NCBI RefSeq assembly: GCF_001652275.1
Contig: NZ_LVZK01000001.1
Location: 1,736,001 to 1,800,000 of the forward strand
Source of the DNA: Peptidiphaga gingivicola
GTDB taxonomy: Bacteria; Actinomycetota; Actinomycetes; Actinomycetales; Actinomycetaceae
Length of the DNA: 64,000 nucleotides
Direction of reading: 5' to 3'
The notes under the pieces are model-generated. The model saw only the letters and a program-made list of their open reading frames with translations, had not been told where the DNA came from and did no database searches. Made by a program: the position numbers and the translations under genes. How positions within the stretch are numbered: position 1 is the stretch's first letter; every line of letters starts with the position of its first letter. Below are positions 9,079 through 18,400 of the stretch, one piece after another.

Positions 9079-9106
9079 CGATCCGATAATGCACATTATG
9101 TCAAAA
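9079..9106. other. dif: dif chromosome-dimer resolution site
   Basis: A 28-bp site with the XerCD architecture: left arm CGATCCGATAA (XerC side), 6-bp centre TGCACA, right arm TTATGTCAAAA (XerD side). The core GATAAT-NN-ACATTATGTCAA matches the published actinobacterial dif consensus as I recall it, and the arms resemble E. coli dif (CATAA / TTATGTTAA). It lies in the 219-nt spacer between rbpA and the Hsp70-like gene. The direction of housekeeping genes flips around it (mostly plus to the left, mostly minus to the right), as expected at the replication terminus. Confidence 0.85.
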
Positions 9107-9169
9107 CGGGACAGAGCGAGAACGCGACCCGCCTTTGAGATATTCCCCCATCGACGCCGAAAGATGAAG

Positions 9170-9175
9170 TACTCT
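9170..9175 (+). promoter_or_regulatory. -10 element of a probable leaderless promoter (Hsp70-like gene)
   Basis: TACTCT ends 7 nt before the ATG at 9183. No RBS is present between them. Confidence 0.45.
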
Positions 9176-9182
9176 CAGCTTC

Positions 9183-10685
9183 ATGAGACTCGGAATCGAC
9201 TTTGGAACCACGCGCACAACCGTCGCCGTCGCCGACCGCGGCAACTATCCGCTTCTCGCGTTCTCAGATCGGAACTCGGACGCCCGTGAGTACATTCCGT
9301 CGATCGTCGCGCTGGCAGATTCCGGTCCGGTCTACGGTTTCGAGGCCGCGAGCCTCGCCCTCAAAGGCGCTCCTCATCTGCGCTCCTTCAAACGCCTTCT
9401 GTCGCGCACGGACGTCAACCAAGACGCCGAAGTCGAACTCGGCGGCCTCACGATTCCGCTCATCGACGTCGTCTCCGGGTTCCTCACGCACGTCGCGAAG
9501 TCCGTCCGCTCCGCCGCAAAGCCCGCCAGGGGCGAGCTCGAGGCCGTCGTCGGCATTCCCGCCCACGCGCATTCGGCTCAGCGTCTCATCACCCTCGAGG
9601 GCTTCAGGCGCGCCGGAATCGACGTCGTTGCCATGATCAACGAGCCGTCGGCCGCCGGCTTCGAGTACACGCACAGGCTCACGAAGTCGCTCAACTCGCG
9701 CCGCACGCGCATTCTCGTCTACGACCTGGGCGGCGGAACCTTCGACGCCTCCCTTGTGGCCGCGGACGACAAGAGCCACGAGGTGCTCGGCTCGCGCGGC
9801 GACAACAACGTCGGCGGAGACGATTTCGACGTCGCCCTTGCCTCTTTCGCTCTCGAAAAGTCCGGACGCGGCGAACTCGCCGCAGACGAATGGCAGAGGC
9901 TCCTCGACTCGGCCCGTCAGGCCAAGGAGTCCCTGTACCCGCAGTCCCGGTACGTCGCCGTGGACGTTCCCGGCTCTTCCTCCCCCACGTCGATTCCGGT
10001 CAAGGAGTTCTACGATTTGGTCGCCCCGCTCATCGAGTCGACCCTCGCGACGATGGAGCCGCTTTTGACCCAGGACGAGGGCGGCGCGTCAAAGCTCCCG
10101 GACGACGTCGCCGGCCTCTACGTCGTCGGCGGCGGATCGGAGCTTCCGGCCGTGGGGCGGACGCTGCGATCCAGGTACGGCCGGCGAGTCCACCGCTCCC
10201 CTTACACCGCGGGGTCGACCGCGATCGGCTTGGCCATCGCGGCCGACCCGTCGGCGGGCTACACGCTCACGGACAGGCTGGCGCGCGGCGTCGGCGTTTT
10301 CCGCGACCGCGAGGGCGGCTCGGTCATATCCTTCGATCCCCTGCTCGGCAGCGAGCAGCGCGTGAGCCCGAACGAGGATGTGACGGTCGTTCGCACCTAC
10401 CGGGCGGCGCACAACGTCGGCTGGTATCGCTTCGTCGAATACACGCGGACGGACGCGGACGGCGTGCCGCGCGGCGAGGTCGTCCCGTGCGGCACGCTCG
10501 CTTTTCCCTTCGACCCCGCGTTGCGCGGCGGCGAGGTGGACGTGGACGACGTCGAAGTGCAGCGAACGGGCGACGGCCCCCTCATCGAGGAGCGCTACAC
10601 GGTGGACCGGCACGGGATCGTCGAGGTTTCGATCCGCGACGTCGAATCGGGATACGAGGTTACGCGCTCGCTCGGCGCCCGCTGA
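9183..10685 (+). CDS. Hsp70-like ATPase, short form
   Basis: A 500-residue protein of the Hsp70/actin ATPase superfamily. Phosphate-binding GIDFGTTRT (4-12), VVGIPAHAHS, INEPSAAGFEY, DLGGGTFDASL and the adenosine motif VVGGGSELPAV appear in the normal order, making a full ATPase domain of about 370 residues. The remaining 130 residues are only a small substrate-binding-like beta region; the DnaK helical lid and any EEVD-type end are missing (DnaK is about 610-640 residues). It is thus a paralogue, not DnaK, closer to the YegD-like Hsp70 proteins. No grpE or dnaJ is adjacent. Client and role are unknown. Confidence 0.85.
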   Translation: MRLGIDFGTTRTTVAVADRGNYPLLAFSDRNSDAREYIPSIVALADSGPVYGFEAASLALKGAPHLRSFKRLLSRTDVNQDAEVELGGLTIPLIDVVSGFLTHVAKSVRSAAKPARGELEAVVGIPAHAHSAQRLITLEGFRRAGIDVVAMINEPSAAGFEYTHRLTKSLNSRRTRILVYDLGGGTFDASLVAADDKSHEVLGSRGDNNVGGDDFDVALASFALEKSGRGELAADEWQRLLDSARQAKESLYPQSRYVAVDVPGSSSPTSIPVKEFYDLVAPLIESTLATMEPLLTQDEGGASKLPDDVAGLYVVGGGSELPAVGRTLRSRYGRRVHRSPYTAGSTAIGLAIAADPSAGYTLTDRLARGVGVFRDREGGSVISFDPLLGSEQRVSPNEDVTVVRTYRAAHNVGWYRFVEYTRTDADGVPRGEVVPCGTLAFPFDPALRGGEVDVDDVEVQRTGDGPLIEERYTVDRHGIVEVSIRDVESGYEVTRSLGAR

Positions 10686-10867
10686 ACCCTTCCGAGCAGC
10701 TTCGCGCTCTCCCCTGTCCCTGGACTGTTTCGCAGGGTGAGGCATTCCCCGTACAGCTTCCAATTCTCTGCTTCAAACGCCTGGCGCATCGCGCGCGTGC
10801 AGGGCTCATGATTTCTTTCGCGGTACGTCGGCTTTGGACGCCCTCGATTATCTGAGAATATGAGGAA

Positions 10868-12808
10868 GTGGCCCATCCAGTCGACAGGGCGCCCAGCGCG
10901 CCCACATTAGCCGTTCTGTCCATTCAACATGTTTTGGCCTTCTACGCCGGAGCGGTCATCGTTCCGCTGCTCATCGCGGGCGGGCTCCACCTGAACGCGG
11001 AAACCACGATCCATCTCATCAACGCCGACCTTCTCACCTGCGGCGTCGCGACGCTCATCCAGAGCGTGGGGATCACGCGTTTCGTAGGCGTGCGTCTGCC
11101 GATCATTCAGGGCGTGACCACCACCGCGGTGGCCCCGATCATCGCGATCGGCGTTGCATCGGCGCGGGGCGGGGACCCGAACTCGGCCCTTCCCACGATC
11201 TACGGCGCCGTCATCGCCTCCGGCCTGTTCACGTTCTTCGCCGCGCCCTATTTCGCGGCCCTCGTCCGCTTCTTCCCGCCCGTGGTCACGGGCACGGTCC
11301 TCCTCGTCATGGGAACGACCCTGTTGTCGGTTTCGGCCTCCGACTTCGTCGGATACGCCACCGCCGCGCCGTCGGCTTCTTCCGCCCACGGCGCGGTTCC
11401 CCTGCAGCCGAGATCGCTGCTCTACGCCTTCGGAACGCTGGCCGCCATCGTCTTGGCCCAGCGCTTTTTGCGCGGCTTTCTCGCAACGATCGCGGTGCTC
11501 ATCGGACTCGTCGGAGGCACGGCGGTCGCCGCCGTCTTGGGCCATCTCGACCCGAAAGACATCGACGCCTTCAAGAGCGCCGGCTCTTTTGCCGCGACCA
11601 CGCCGTTCTACTTCGGGACGCCGACGTTCGCCGCGGGCGCGATCGTCTCGATGACCATCGTCATGGCCGTGACGATGGTCGAGACGACGGGCGACGTCTT
11701 CGCCACCGGGGAGATCGTCGGCAAGCGCATTCGAAAGGCTGACATTTCGGCGGCCATTCGCGCCGACGGCTTGTCGACGCTCCTCGGCGGCGTCATGAAC
11801 TCGTTCCCCTACACTTGTTTCGCCCAAAACGTCGGCCTTGTGCGCATCACGCGAGTGAAATCGAGGTGGGTTGCTGCCGGCGCGGGAGTGGTCATGATGA
11901 TCCTCGGAGTTCTGCCGAAGGCGGGGGCGCTCGTGGCGACGATCCCCTCCCCCGTGCTCGGAGGCGCCTCCCTGGCCATGTTCGCCAACGTGGCCTGGGT
12001 CGGCATGCAGACGATAGCCAAGGCGGATATGCGGGACAACCGCAACGCCGTGATCGTAACGACCTCGCTCGGCCTTGCCATGCTCGTGACGTTCAAGCCG
12101 TTCATCGCCGAGTCCATGCCCTCGTGGGCTCGGATCTTCTTCGCCTCGGGCATGACTGCCGGGGCGATCGCGGCGATCGCCCTCAATGTCCTGTTCTTCC
12201 ACGTCGGGCGAGGGGGCGGAGCGCCGGTGGTGTCCGCGCCCGACGGGCGCGCGCTCACCATCGACGAGGTCAACGCCATGGGCCGCGAACGCTTTGTCGA
12301 GGCCTTCTCACCGCTTTTCAACACGCAGACGTGGCCCTTGGAAAGGGCGTGGGAGAGCCGTCCCTTCGCCGACGCCGAAGAGTTCCGCGACGCCCTCGAG
12401 AAGGCGATTCTCACGGCCAGCCAAGAGCGCAAACTCGCCCTTTTGCGCGACTATCCCGACATCTCGCGCCTCCTCGAGGAGGACGACGCCGCAGCCCAGA
12501 AAGTCTCGCGCGACATCGGGTCGATGGCCCTCGGCGAAGCCAGCCCGGAAGAGCTGGAGCGGCTGAGCACTCTGTCCGAGGCTTACGCCGAGCGGTTTGG
12601 ATGGCCGCTCGTGGCATACCTCGGCCCCCTGGACACGGCCGAGCGGCTCATTGAGTCCGGGGCGCGCCGCCTGAGCCATTCGGCTGAGCAAGAGCAGGTT
12701 CTCGCGCTCTCAGAGGTGATCGACGTCGCCTACGATCGCTTCGACATGTTGCTTGCCGACGCGAATCCCGTGCGCACAGCCTGGGAGTCCAAGCTCACCG
12801 GGCAGTGA
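10868..12808 (+). CDS. NCS2 xanthine/uracil permease fused to OHCU-decarboxylase-like domain
   Basis: A 646-residue fusion. Residues 1 to about 450 form a nucleobase:cation symporter-2 permease with the family signature QHVLAFYAG near residue 20 and about 12-14 hydrophobic segments. Residues 459-646 match the OHCU decarboxylase (UraD) fold of urate degradation: ERAWESRPF, LALLRDYPDI, SPEELERLSTLSEAYAERFGWPL and RRLSHSAEQEQVLALSEV follow the family pattern in order. In the usual HPDL motif the catalytic His is Tyr529, and the usual acidic EQ position reads D549-I, so catalysis is doubtful. Inference: purine (urate or xanthine) uptake coupled to, or regulated by, a UraD-like domain. The GTG start at 10868 has a GAGGAA RBS close upstream. 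Confidence 0.8.
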   Translation: MAHPVDRAPSAPTLAVLSIQHVLAFYAGAVIVPLLIAGGLHLNAETTIHLINADLLTCGVATLIQSVGITRFVGVRLPIIQGVTTTAVAPIIAIGVASARGGDPNSALPTIYGAVIASGLFTFFAAPYFAALVRFFPPVVTGTVLLVMGTTLLSVSASDFVGYATAAPSASSAHGAVPLQPRSLLYAFGTLAAIVLAQRFLRGFLATIAVLIGLVGGTAVAAVLGHLDPKDIDAFKSAGSFAATTPFYFGTPTFAAGAIVSMTIVMAVTMVETTGDVFATGEIVGKRIRKADISAAIRADGLSTLLGGVMNSFPYTCFAQNVGLVRITRVKSRWVAAGAGVVMMILGVLPKAGALVATIPSPVLGGASLAMFANVAWVGMQTIAKADMRDNRNAVIVTTSLGLAMLVTFKPFIAESMPSWARIFFASGMTAGAIAAIALNVLFFHVGRGGGAPVVSAPDGRALTIDEVNAMGRERFVEAFSPLFNTQTWPLERAWESRPFADAEEFRDALEKAILTASQERKLALLRDYPDISRLLEEDDAAAQKVSRDIGSMALGEASPEELERLSTLSEAYAERFGWPLVAYLGPLDTAERLIESGARRLSHSAEQEQVLALSEVIDVAYDRFDMLLADANPVRTAWESKLTGQ

Positions 12809-12921
12809 GACGGCCCCGCCGGGGCGCGTGAGAGCCCACAGCCGGTGTGTGAGGAGTTTGCCCCCGCGAAGGGAACCCGCAAAGCCAGCGCGGGCGCCCC
12901 TCGCAAGGGTGCTTGTCCACT

Positions 12922-13494
12922 TTAAGCTTTGCGCTTTTTCGCCGCGCGACGCTTGGCGAGCTCGTCTTCCACAACGACGGCGCCGGCCTCTTCGGCCCGC
13001 TCCGTCGGAAGCTCGCCCAACGTCCCCTCGACTTCGCGCCACACGCGGCCTACGGCTATGCCGAAGACCCCTTGGCCGCCCTTGACGAGATCGATGACCT
13101 CGTCGTCGGACGTGCACTCGTAGACGGAAGCCCCGTCGGACATGAGGGTGATCTGAGCCAGATCCTCAACTCCGTGCGACTCGAGTTGCGCGACTGCGAG
13201 CCGAATCTGCTGAAGTGAAACGCCCGTGTCCAGGAGGCGCTTGACGATCTTGAGCACAAGAATGTCGCGAAAAGAGTACAGGCGCTGGCTGCCTGAACCG
13301 TGTGCATTGCGAATTGATGGCGAGATGAGGCCCGTCCGATCCCAGTAGTCGAGCTGCCGGTACGTGATGCCGGCGGCGCGACATGCGATAGGGCCGCGAT
13401 AGCCCGTCTCGTAGTCCAGATCTGGGAGCGGATCGCCGAAGAGCATTTGCTGAGCACGTTGCATCCTTGCGTCGTGCGCGTGAGCTTCGCTCAT
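12922..13494 (-). CDS. MerR-family transcriptional regulator
   Basis: A 190-residue regulator with a winged-helix MerR DNA-binding domain in its first half (GITYRQLDYWDRTGLISPS, then SQRLYSFRDILVLKIVKRLLDTGVSLQQIR). The C-terminal half is not a metal-binding MerR effector domain and has no Cys cluster. It corresponds to the second MerR gene near garA in actinobacteria (Rv1830 type in M. tuberculosis). The frame begins four codons earlier, but the sequence GGAGGAAACC directly before the ATG at 13494 is a strong RBS and decides the start. Its target genes are unknown. It ends in a Lys/Arg-rich tail. Confidence 0.85.
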   Translation of the reverse strand: MSEAHAHDARMQRAQQMLFGDPLPDLDYETGYRGPIACRAAGITYRQLDYWDRTGLISPSIRNAHGSGSQRLYSFRDILVLKIVKRLLDTGVSLQQIRLAVAQLESHGVEDLAQITLMSDGASVYECTSDDEVIDLVKGGQGVFGIAVGRVWREVEGTLGELPTERAEEAGAVVVEDELAKRRAAKKRKA

Positions 13495-13657
13495 GGTTTC
13501 CTCCATACTTTCGTGAAATAGACGGGGGTGCTCCGCCTACACAGGCAACGATATAGCAGGAACGGCTCTCAATGGTGGTACGGCGCGTCTAAACTTCGAA
13601 TCAACCGCAAGAACTCCCCTAGCGACACTCAGATGGTTGAAAATTCGATTTTATTTC

Positions 13658-14449
13658 CTAGCGCAGCTCGACTTCGATGTTTTCCGTTAGGAGCGCGCGA
13701 TAAAGCTGGGATATAACGGTTGAGTTCTCCGTCGCAGAGGCGATGGCCCTCTCTCGCGCGACGCTGGATTTGCGGGCGCGCTCGGTTGCGATGGAGTTCG
13801 TCACTAGAACGGCGTGGGCGTGTGCGGACGTCCTGACGCTGCGCACCTGCCGCAAGGTGAAGCCCGCGCCGAGCAGCATCGTTGCGAAGCGAACGATGTC
13901 CGGGGCTTGCGCGGTCAAGCGCCCCCGCGGGTCGGCGGCGAGGATTCCGGCGTCGACCATCTCTTCGACGTCGGAGACGGAGACGCCGGTGAGGTCCGCG
14001 ACTTCGGTCAAACGCAGGCGCGTGCCGGGCTGGGGGCGTTTGGCTGCGTCGTCGATGAGGCGAAGCCGCCCCGGATGCGTGCCCTCGGGCTGTTGCCCGG
14101 CGTCGAGCTGGCGAAGAAGCTCTCGGATCTGGTCGAGCGGGAGGTATCGGTCGCGCTGCTCGCGCAGGATGAAGCGCAGCCGCTCGCAGTCCGCGGGTGA
14201 GAAGAGTCTCTGATTCGAAGCCGTCCTGTGGGGGTGGACAAGCTCGATCGACTCGTAATGGCGGATCTTCGACAGCGTCAACAGGGGGAACTCCGCCGCC
14301 AGCATCGACTGGACCTCCCCTATCTTCAGATAGGGGTCGTGGGGAACGTCGAAGGGCCACCTCCCCTCAGGCTGCGCTTCGACGGCCTCGGCCTCGGGGG
14401 CCGCCGCCGGCTTGCGCGCTGCGCTCGTCATGCGTTGGCGCGACGTCAT
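13658..14449 (-). CDS. ftsR: MerR-like cell-division regulator FtsR
   Basis: A 263-residue protein with two MerR-like helix-turn-helix regions (about 38-110, LKIGEVQSMLAAEF...KIRHYESIELV, and about 140-200, RLTEVADLTGVSVSDVEEMVDAGIL). It is the counterpart of Corynebacterium FtsR/Rv1828, which regulates ftsZ and lies next to garA/odhI. Its ATG overlaps the garA stop by four bases, so the two are co-translated. A bifunctional-nuclease (DUF151) gene, usual between this gene and the next MerR gene, is absent here. About 40 residues upstream of the first HTH are Ala/Glu-rich and probably disordered. Confidence 0.87.
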   Translation of the reverse strand: MTSRQRMTSAARKPAAAPEAEAVEAQPEGRWPFDVPHDPYLKIGEVQSMLAAEFPLLTLSKIRHYESIELVHPHRTASNQRLFSPADCERLRFILREQRDRYLPLDQIRELLRQLDAGQQPEGTHPGRLRLIDDAAKRPQPGTRLRLTEVADLTGVSVSDVEEMVDAGILAADPRGRLTAQAPDIVRFATMLLGAGFTLRQVRSVRTSAHAHAVLVTNSIATERARKSSVARERAIASATENSTVISQLYRALLTENIEVELR

Positions 14450-14889
14450 GCCGTAGCCGGAGCCTCGTAGAAGGTCAGGCGGAACTTGCCGATCTGGACC
14501 TCGTCGCCCGTGTGGAGGGCATGGGCGTCGACCCGCTCGCGGTTGACGTAGGTCCCGTTGAGCGAACCCGAGTCGCGAACAGAGAACTCGTCGCCGCTGC
14601 GAATGAACTGGGCGTGCTTGCGCGAAACCGTGGCGTCGTCCAAGAAGATGTCGGACTTCTGGTGGCGTCCCGCGTTCGTGCGGTCCTCGTTGAGCAGGAA
14701 ACGCGCCCCGGAATTCGGTCCAGAAAGTGCGATGAGCAAGGCGGAGCCCTTGGGCAGCGACTCGATTGCCGCCTGCTCTTCCGGCTTCAACGCGCGCCTG
14801 GCGATGTTGACGTCCGAGTCCCCGCCGACGGTCTTGAAAACCGAGGTCGTGGTGGGATCGGCCTCGTTGGCCTCAAACCGTTCAGGCAT
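14446..14889 (-). CDS. garA: FHA-domain regulator GarA/OdhI
   Basis: A 147-residue forkhead-associated protein. The N-terminal phosphorylation motif TTSVF (T14-F18) is the site that PknB/PknG-type kinases modify in GarA and OdhI. The FHA domain spans about 55-140, with conserved G74-R75, S89-R90, H92 and N111-G112. In actinobacteria the unphosphorylated form inhibits 2-oxoglutarate dehydrogenase and related enzymes and so balances the TCA cycle against glutamate synthesis. AAGGAGG lies 6-8 nt before the ATG. It is the first gene of the garA-ftsR operon, with a promoter about 50 nt upstream. Confidence 0.93.
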   Translation of the reverse strand: MPERFEANEADPTTTSVFKTVGGDSDVNIARRALKPEEQAAIESLPKGSALLIALSGPNSGARFLLNEDRTNAGRHQKSDIFLDDATVSRKHAQFIRSGDEFSVRDSGSLNGTYVNRERVDAHALHTGDEVQIGKFRLTFYEAPATA

Positions 14890-14943
14890 ACTGAAATCCT
14901 CCTTGGATAAAGATCCGGCTTGCCTCCGTAACCGTAGATCACA

Positions 14944-14972
14944 ATTCTATAACCTTTGAGCCCCGTGTGCCA
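14944..14972 (-). promoter_or_regulatory. Promoter of garA-ftsR
   Basis: On the minus strand a -35-like TGGCAC (14967-14972) is separated by 17 nt from the -10 TAGAAT (14944-14949). The transcript would have a leader of about 50 nt containing the AAGGAGG RBS of garA. The rest of the 302-nt gap 14890-15191 holds no convincing gene; on the plus strand it must carry the tRNA promoter. Confidence 0.5.
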
Positions 14973-15191
14973 TGGGTTTTACGTTGTTGACTTTCACTTG
15001 GGCCCGAAGCGAATCGCCGTCGGACTCCGCGCGGTTGTCTCCCCGCCAGCCGTTGTGTATTCTTGTCTGGTCGCAACAACGATGGCTGATCCTGGGCTTC
15101 TTCCGGGGAAAACCCGCGAGGGCCGTCCTCACGGAGCCTGCAAGTCTCTTTCTTGCGAAGAAAGCGAGCCGCAGGATTGCACGAGCGACGA

Positions 15192-15265
<74 letters not shown>

Positions 15266-15273
15266 CGGATTGA

Positions 15274-15305
15274 AGCTCGGTGAGAGATTCTCGCCGGGCT
15301 TTTTT
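15274..15305 (+). terminator. Rho-independent terminator after tRNA-Pro
   Basis: Stem AGCTCGGTGAG pairs with CTCGCCGGGCT (11 bp including two G-U pairs), with a 5-nt loop, and continues directly into six T. Confidence 0.9.
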
Positions 15306-15453
15306 GCGTGGACTCTTCTTGGGCCGAATCTTAGACTGAGCGCCTTCCTCGGGCGGCAGAGGCACCCGTATCCCGGGCGCCGAAGAGGCGAACGATATGC
15401 ACGCGTTCGCCCAGTTGCGCGAGCCCTCGTCAGAGCCGTCGAGGACGCGAGTG

Positions 15454-18400
15454 TCACGGGCCGACGGCGAACCTCATACCCCTGGGATCGCGGGCCAGGC
15501 CGGCCTCGGCCAGAGCGTCGCCCATGGCGCGCTCCAGCGCGGAGACGCCGTTGACCGATTCGACAACCGTCCGCTTCCTCGCGGCGATTCCCGGGTCCCG
15601 CGCCGCCGCGCGCCTGAGGGACTCGGTCAGGGCGCGCAGCGCCGAACGGAACGCGGCTGTCTCCGGCGTATAGGAGACCAGTGCCTTCATGTTCTCCGGC
15701 GCGTAGAGCGCGGGTTCTCCGTCGACGAGGACGACCGCCGATCCCGGCCTGCGCGAGGGGTCCGGCAAGCCGACAGAAGGGGCCGCGGCGAGCCGCTCCC
15801 CGATCTGCGAAGGCAGCGCCGGGTCGGGCCAGGGGACGCCGCGCCCCATGAGGCAGGCCGGGTCCCTGAGATCGAGCACTGCGGCCGCGGGTTCGCTGTC
15901 GCCCTCCACCACGGCGCGGACGTCGGCATCGCTCGGGGAGTCCGCGAACGAACGCAGCGCGTCGAGAGTCCCCCTTTCGGCGTATTGGACGGGGCCGAGC
16001 CCGCGGACGAAGGTTCCCCGCAGGACGGCGCCGGCGTCCTCCATTCGCCGCAGAACGGGCGTCAGGCTTGCCATTCCGCCGGGGACGCCTGCCGCAAGGG
16101 CGATGTCTCGGGAAACCACGCCGTAGCGGTCGAGCAGCGACTCGACCATCGCCACGGCGGCCTCCTCGGCGGAAACCCGGGGCGGGCTCAGGCGGCGCCA
16201 CGTCGTTTGCAGCATCGCGGCCTCCAGCCGCTCCGCCCCTGCCGCGGCCCCACTCCCCGGCGAGGGCTGCCGCAGCTGGGAATTGCCCGGCTGCGTTCCC
16301 TGCGCCGGACCGCCGGAGTCAATGCCCTGCGCCTCTGTGCTCAGTGCCCGGGCGGCGGCGAAAGCGGCGTAACGGCGCGAGCGCCGGCTCGTCACCCGCC
16401 GTTTCTTCGGGGCGGCGGTGCGCGGCTGCAGGCAGGCGCGCACCGGTTCGAAGGAAAGGGCCGTCGCGGCCCCCTCGCGCGCGAGCTTCCACAGATCCTC
16501 CCAGCCGACGTCGTCAGCCGAAACGGCCGCGCCCGCAACCGGGGCCAGCGGCGAATCCGTGGGGAAGAAGGCGATCTCGCCGACCGGCGCTCCGCCCGTT
16601 TGGGACGCGTCGTTGGCCAACCGTCCAGATTCTTTGCCCGTTCGGGACGCCTCGCTGCTTGCCCGCCCAGATTCTCCGCCTGACCGCGCCTGCCACAGGA
16701 CGTCGCCGGACAAAATGAGCTCGTCGAGCATGCCCGGGCTGTAATCCGCGACGCGCGCAGGGAAGACGACGGACTCCCACAGCGACGCCGGAAGCCACAC
16801 ACCTTCCATCAGCGAGATCGCCTCGGCCAGGGCGTCGATTCCCCGTCCGGGGCGGTCGATGCCCGCGCGTTCGAGGACCAGCCTGTGCAAGGCGGCGGGG
16901 CGGACCGGTTCGATCGCGGCCCGGGCTCGGGCGAGCGACCTGTTGCGCACCCGCGCGAAAACGGAGGCCTCCATCCAGTGCGCGTCGTCTATTCGCATGA
17001 GCGAGCCGCTTTCGGCGAGCGATTCGAGGGCTTCGGCGGCGGTTGCGCGTCCGATTCCGAACTCTGTCGCCGCGTCCGCCGCTGTGATGCGGGCTCGGGT
17101 GCGCGCGCAGCGAAGGAGCAGATCCTCCAGCGGAGAGCGCGAAACCGCCGAGGTCCGCGGTAAGCCGCCCGGCTCGGCGGCCCATTCGGGAACGTCGACG
17201 CCGAGGGCAAGCCTGAGCGCGGGCGCATCCTCGGCGCCCGCCCAGCATTCACGCCCTCCGAGGCGCACGGACACAACCCTGCGCGATTGCGCGAGCTCTT
17301 CGAGCAGGCTGCGAACCGCCTCGCTGGCCGCAGCCTCCTCTTGGCCGTCCCACGCAGAGCCTTCGCCGACTCGCGGGAAGCGGCTTTCGCTTTCCTGTCG
17401 AGGCTGCTTTTCGTCGGCCTGCGAGGAGTCGGCCGCGTCGGCCGCGTCCTCCCGCGCGGCGCTGTCCCCTTTCTCTTGTGCAGGCGGCGCATCGTCGCAG
17501 GCTCCGACGCTGCGGGCGGCGACCCCCTCGAGGGTCAACGGCCCGAGCCTGCGGAGAAGGTCGGCGACGGCCTCGGCGTCGCGCCGGACCCGCCGGCCAG
17601 GCGCCAGCCGCTGCAGTTCGGCCTCGACTTCGGCAAGGACGCTTTCGTCGAGGACTTGCCCGACGCCGCCGTCTCCGACGAGGGAGGCGATGGCCTCCGG
17701 ATCGAGGGAGAGAAGGTGCGCCCTCCGTTCGGCGCGCGGAAGGTCTTCCTGGTAGAGGAACGCGCCGGTGTACCCGAAGAGCAGCGGGCGCGCGAAGGGC
17801 GAAGGCGACGCCGTCTCCGCCTCGACGATGCGAACGAATCGGGCTTCGATGCGCTCCATGAGGCCGGCAAGTGCGGGAAGGTCGTAGACGTCTTGGAGGC
17901 ATTCCCTCGCGGCCTCGACGGACACGGGAAAGTTGCGGAACTGCCGCGAGGCCTCCAGCAGCTGCCCGGCTCTGAGCCGCTGGAGCCACAGCGGCGTCCT
18001 GCGCCCGGGGCGGGACGACGGCGTCAGCAGAGCTCGGGCCGCGCATTCGCGAAAGCGCGCGGCGAAAAGGGCGGTGCCGCCGATTCGGCTCGTGACGAGG
18101 CGGCGCAGTTCTTCGGCGTCGAAAACCACAAGCTCGGCGCCGGGAGGCCTGCCGATCGTTGCGGGCAACTGGAACGCGACGCCGTCGTCGCTCGCGAACA
18201 CCTGCGGCTCAATCTTCGCAACGCGGCGTATGCGCTCGCGTATCGCCATGGCCCACGGCTCGTGCACTCGCCTGCCCATCGGGCTGTGCAAGACGAAGCG
18301 CCAGCTGCCGTTTTCGTCCCTGCACCGCTCGAGCACAAGGGTCTCGTCGCTCGGGATCGCGCCGGTTGCGGCCTTCTGTTCGAGAAGGAGCGAGACGAGG

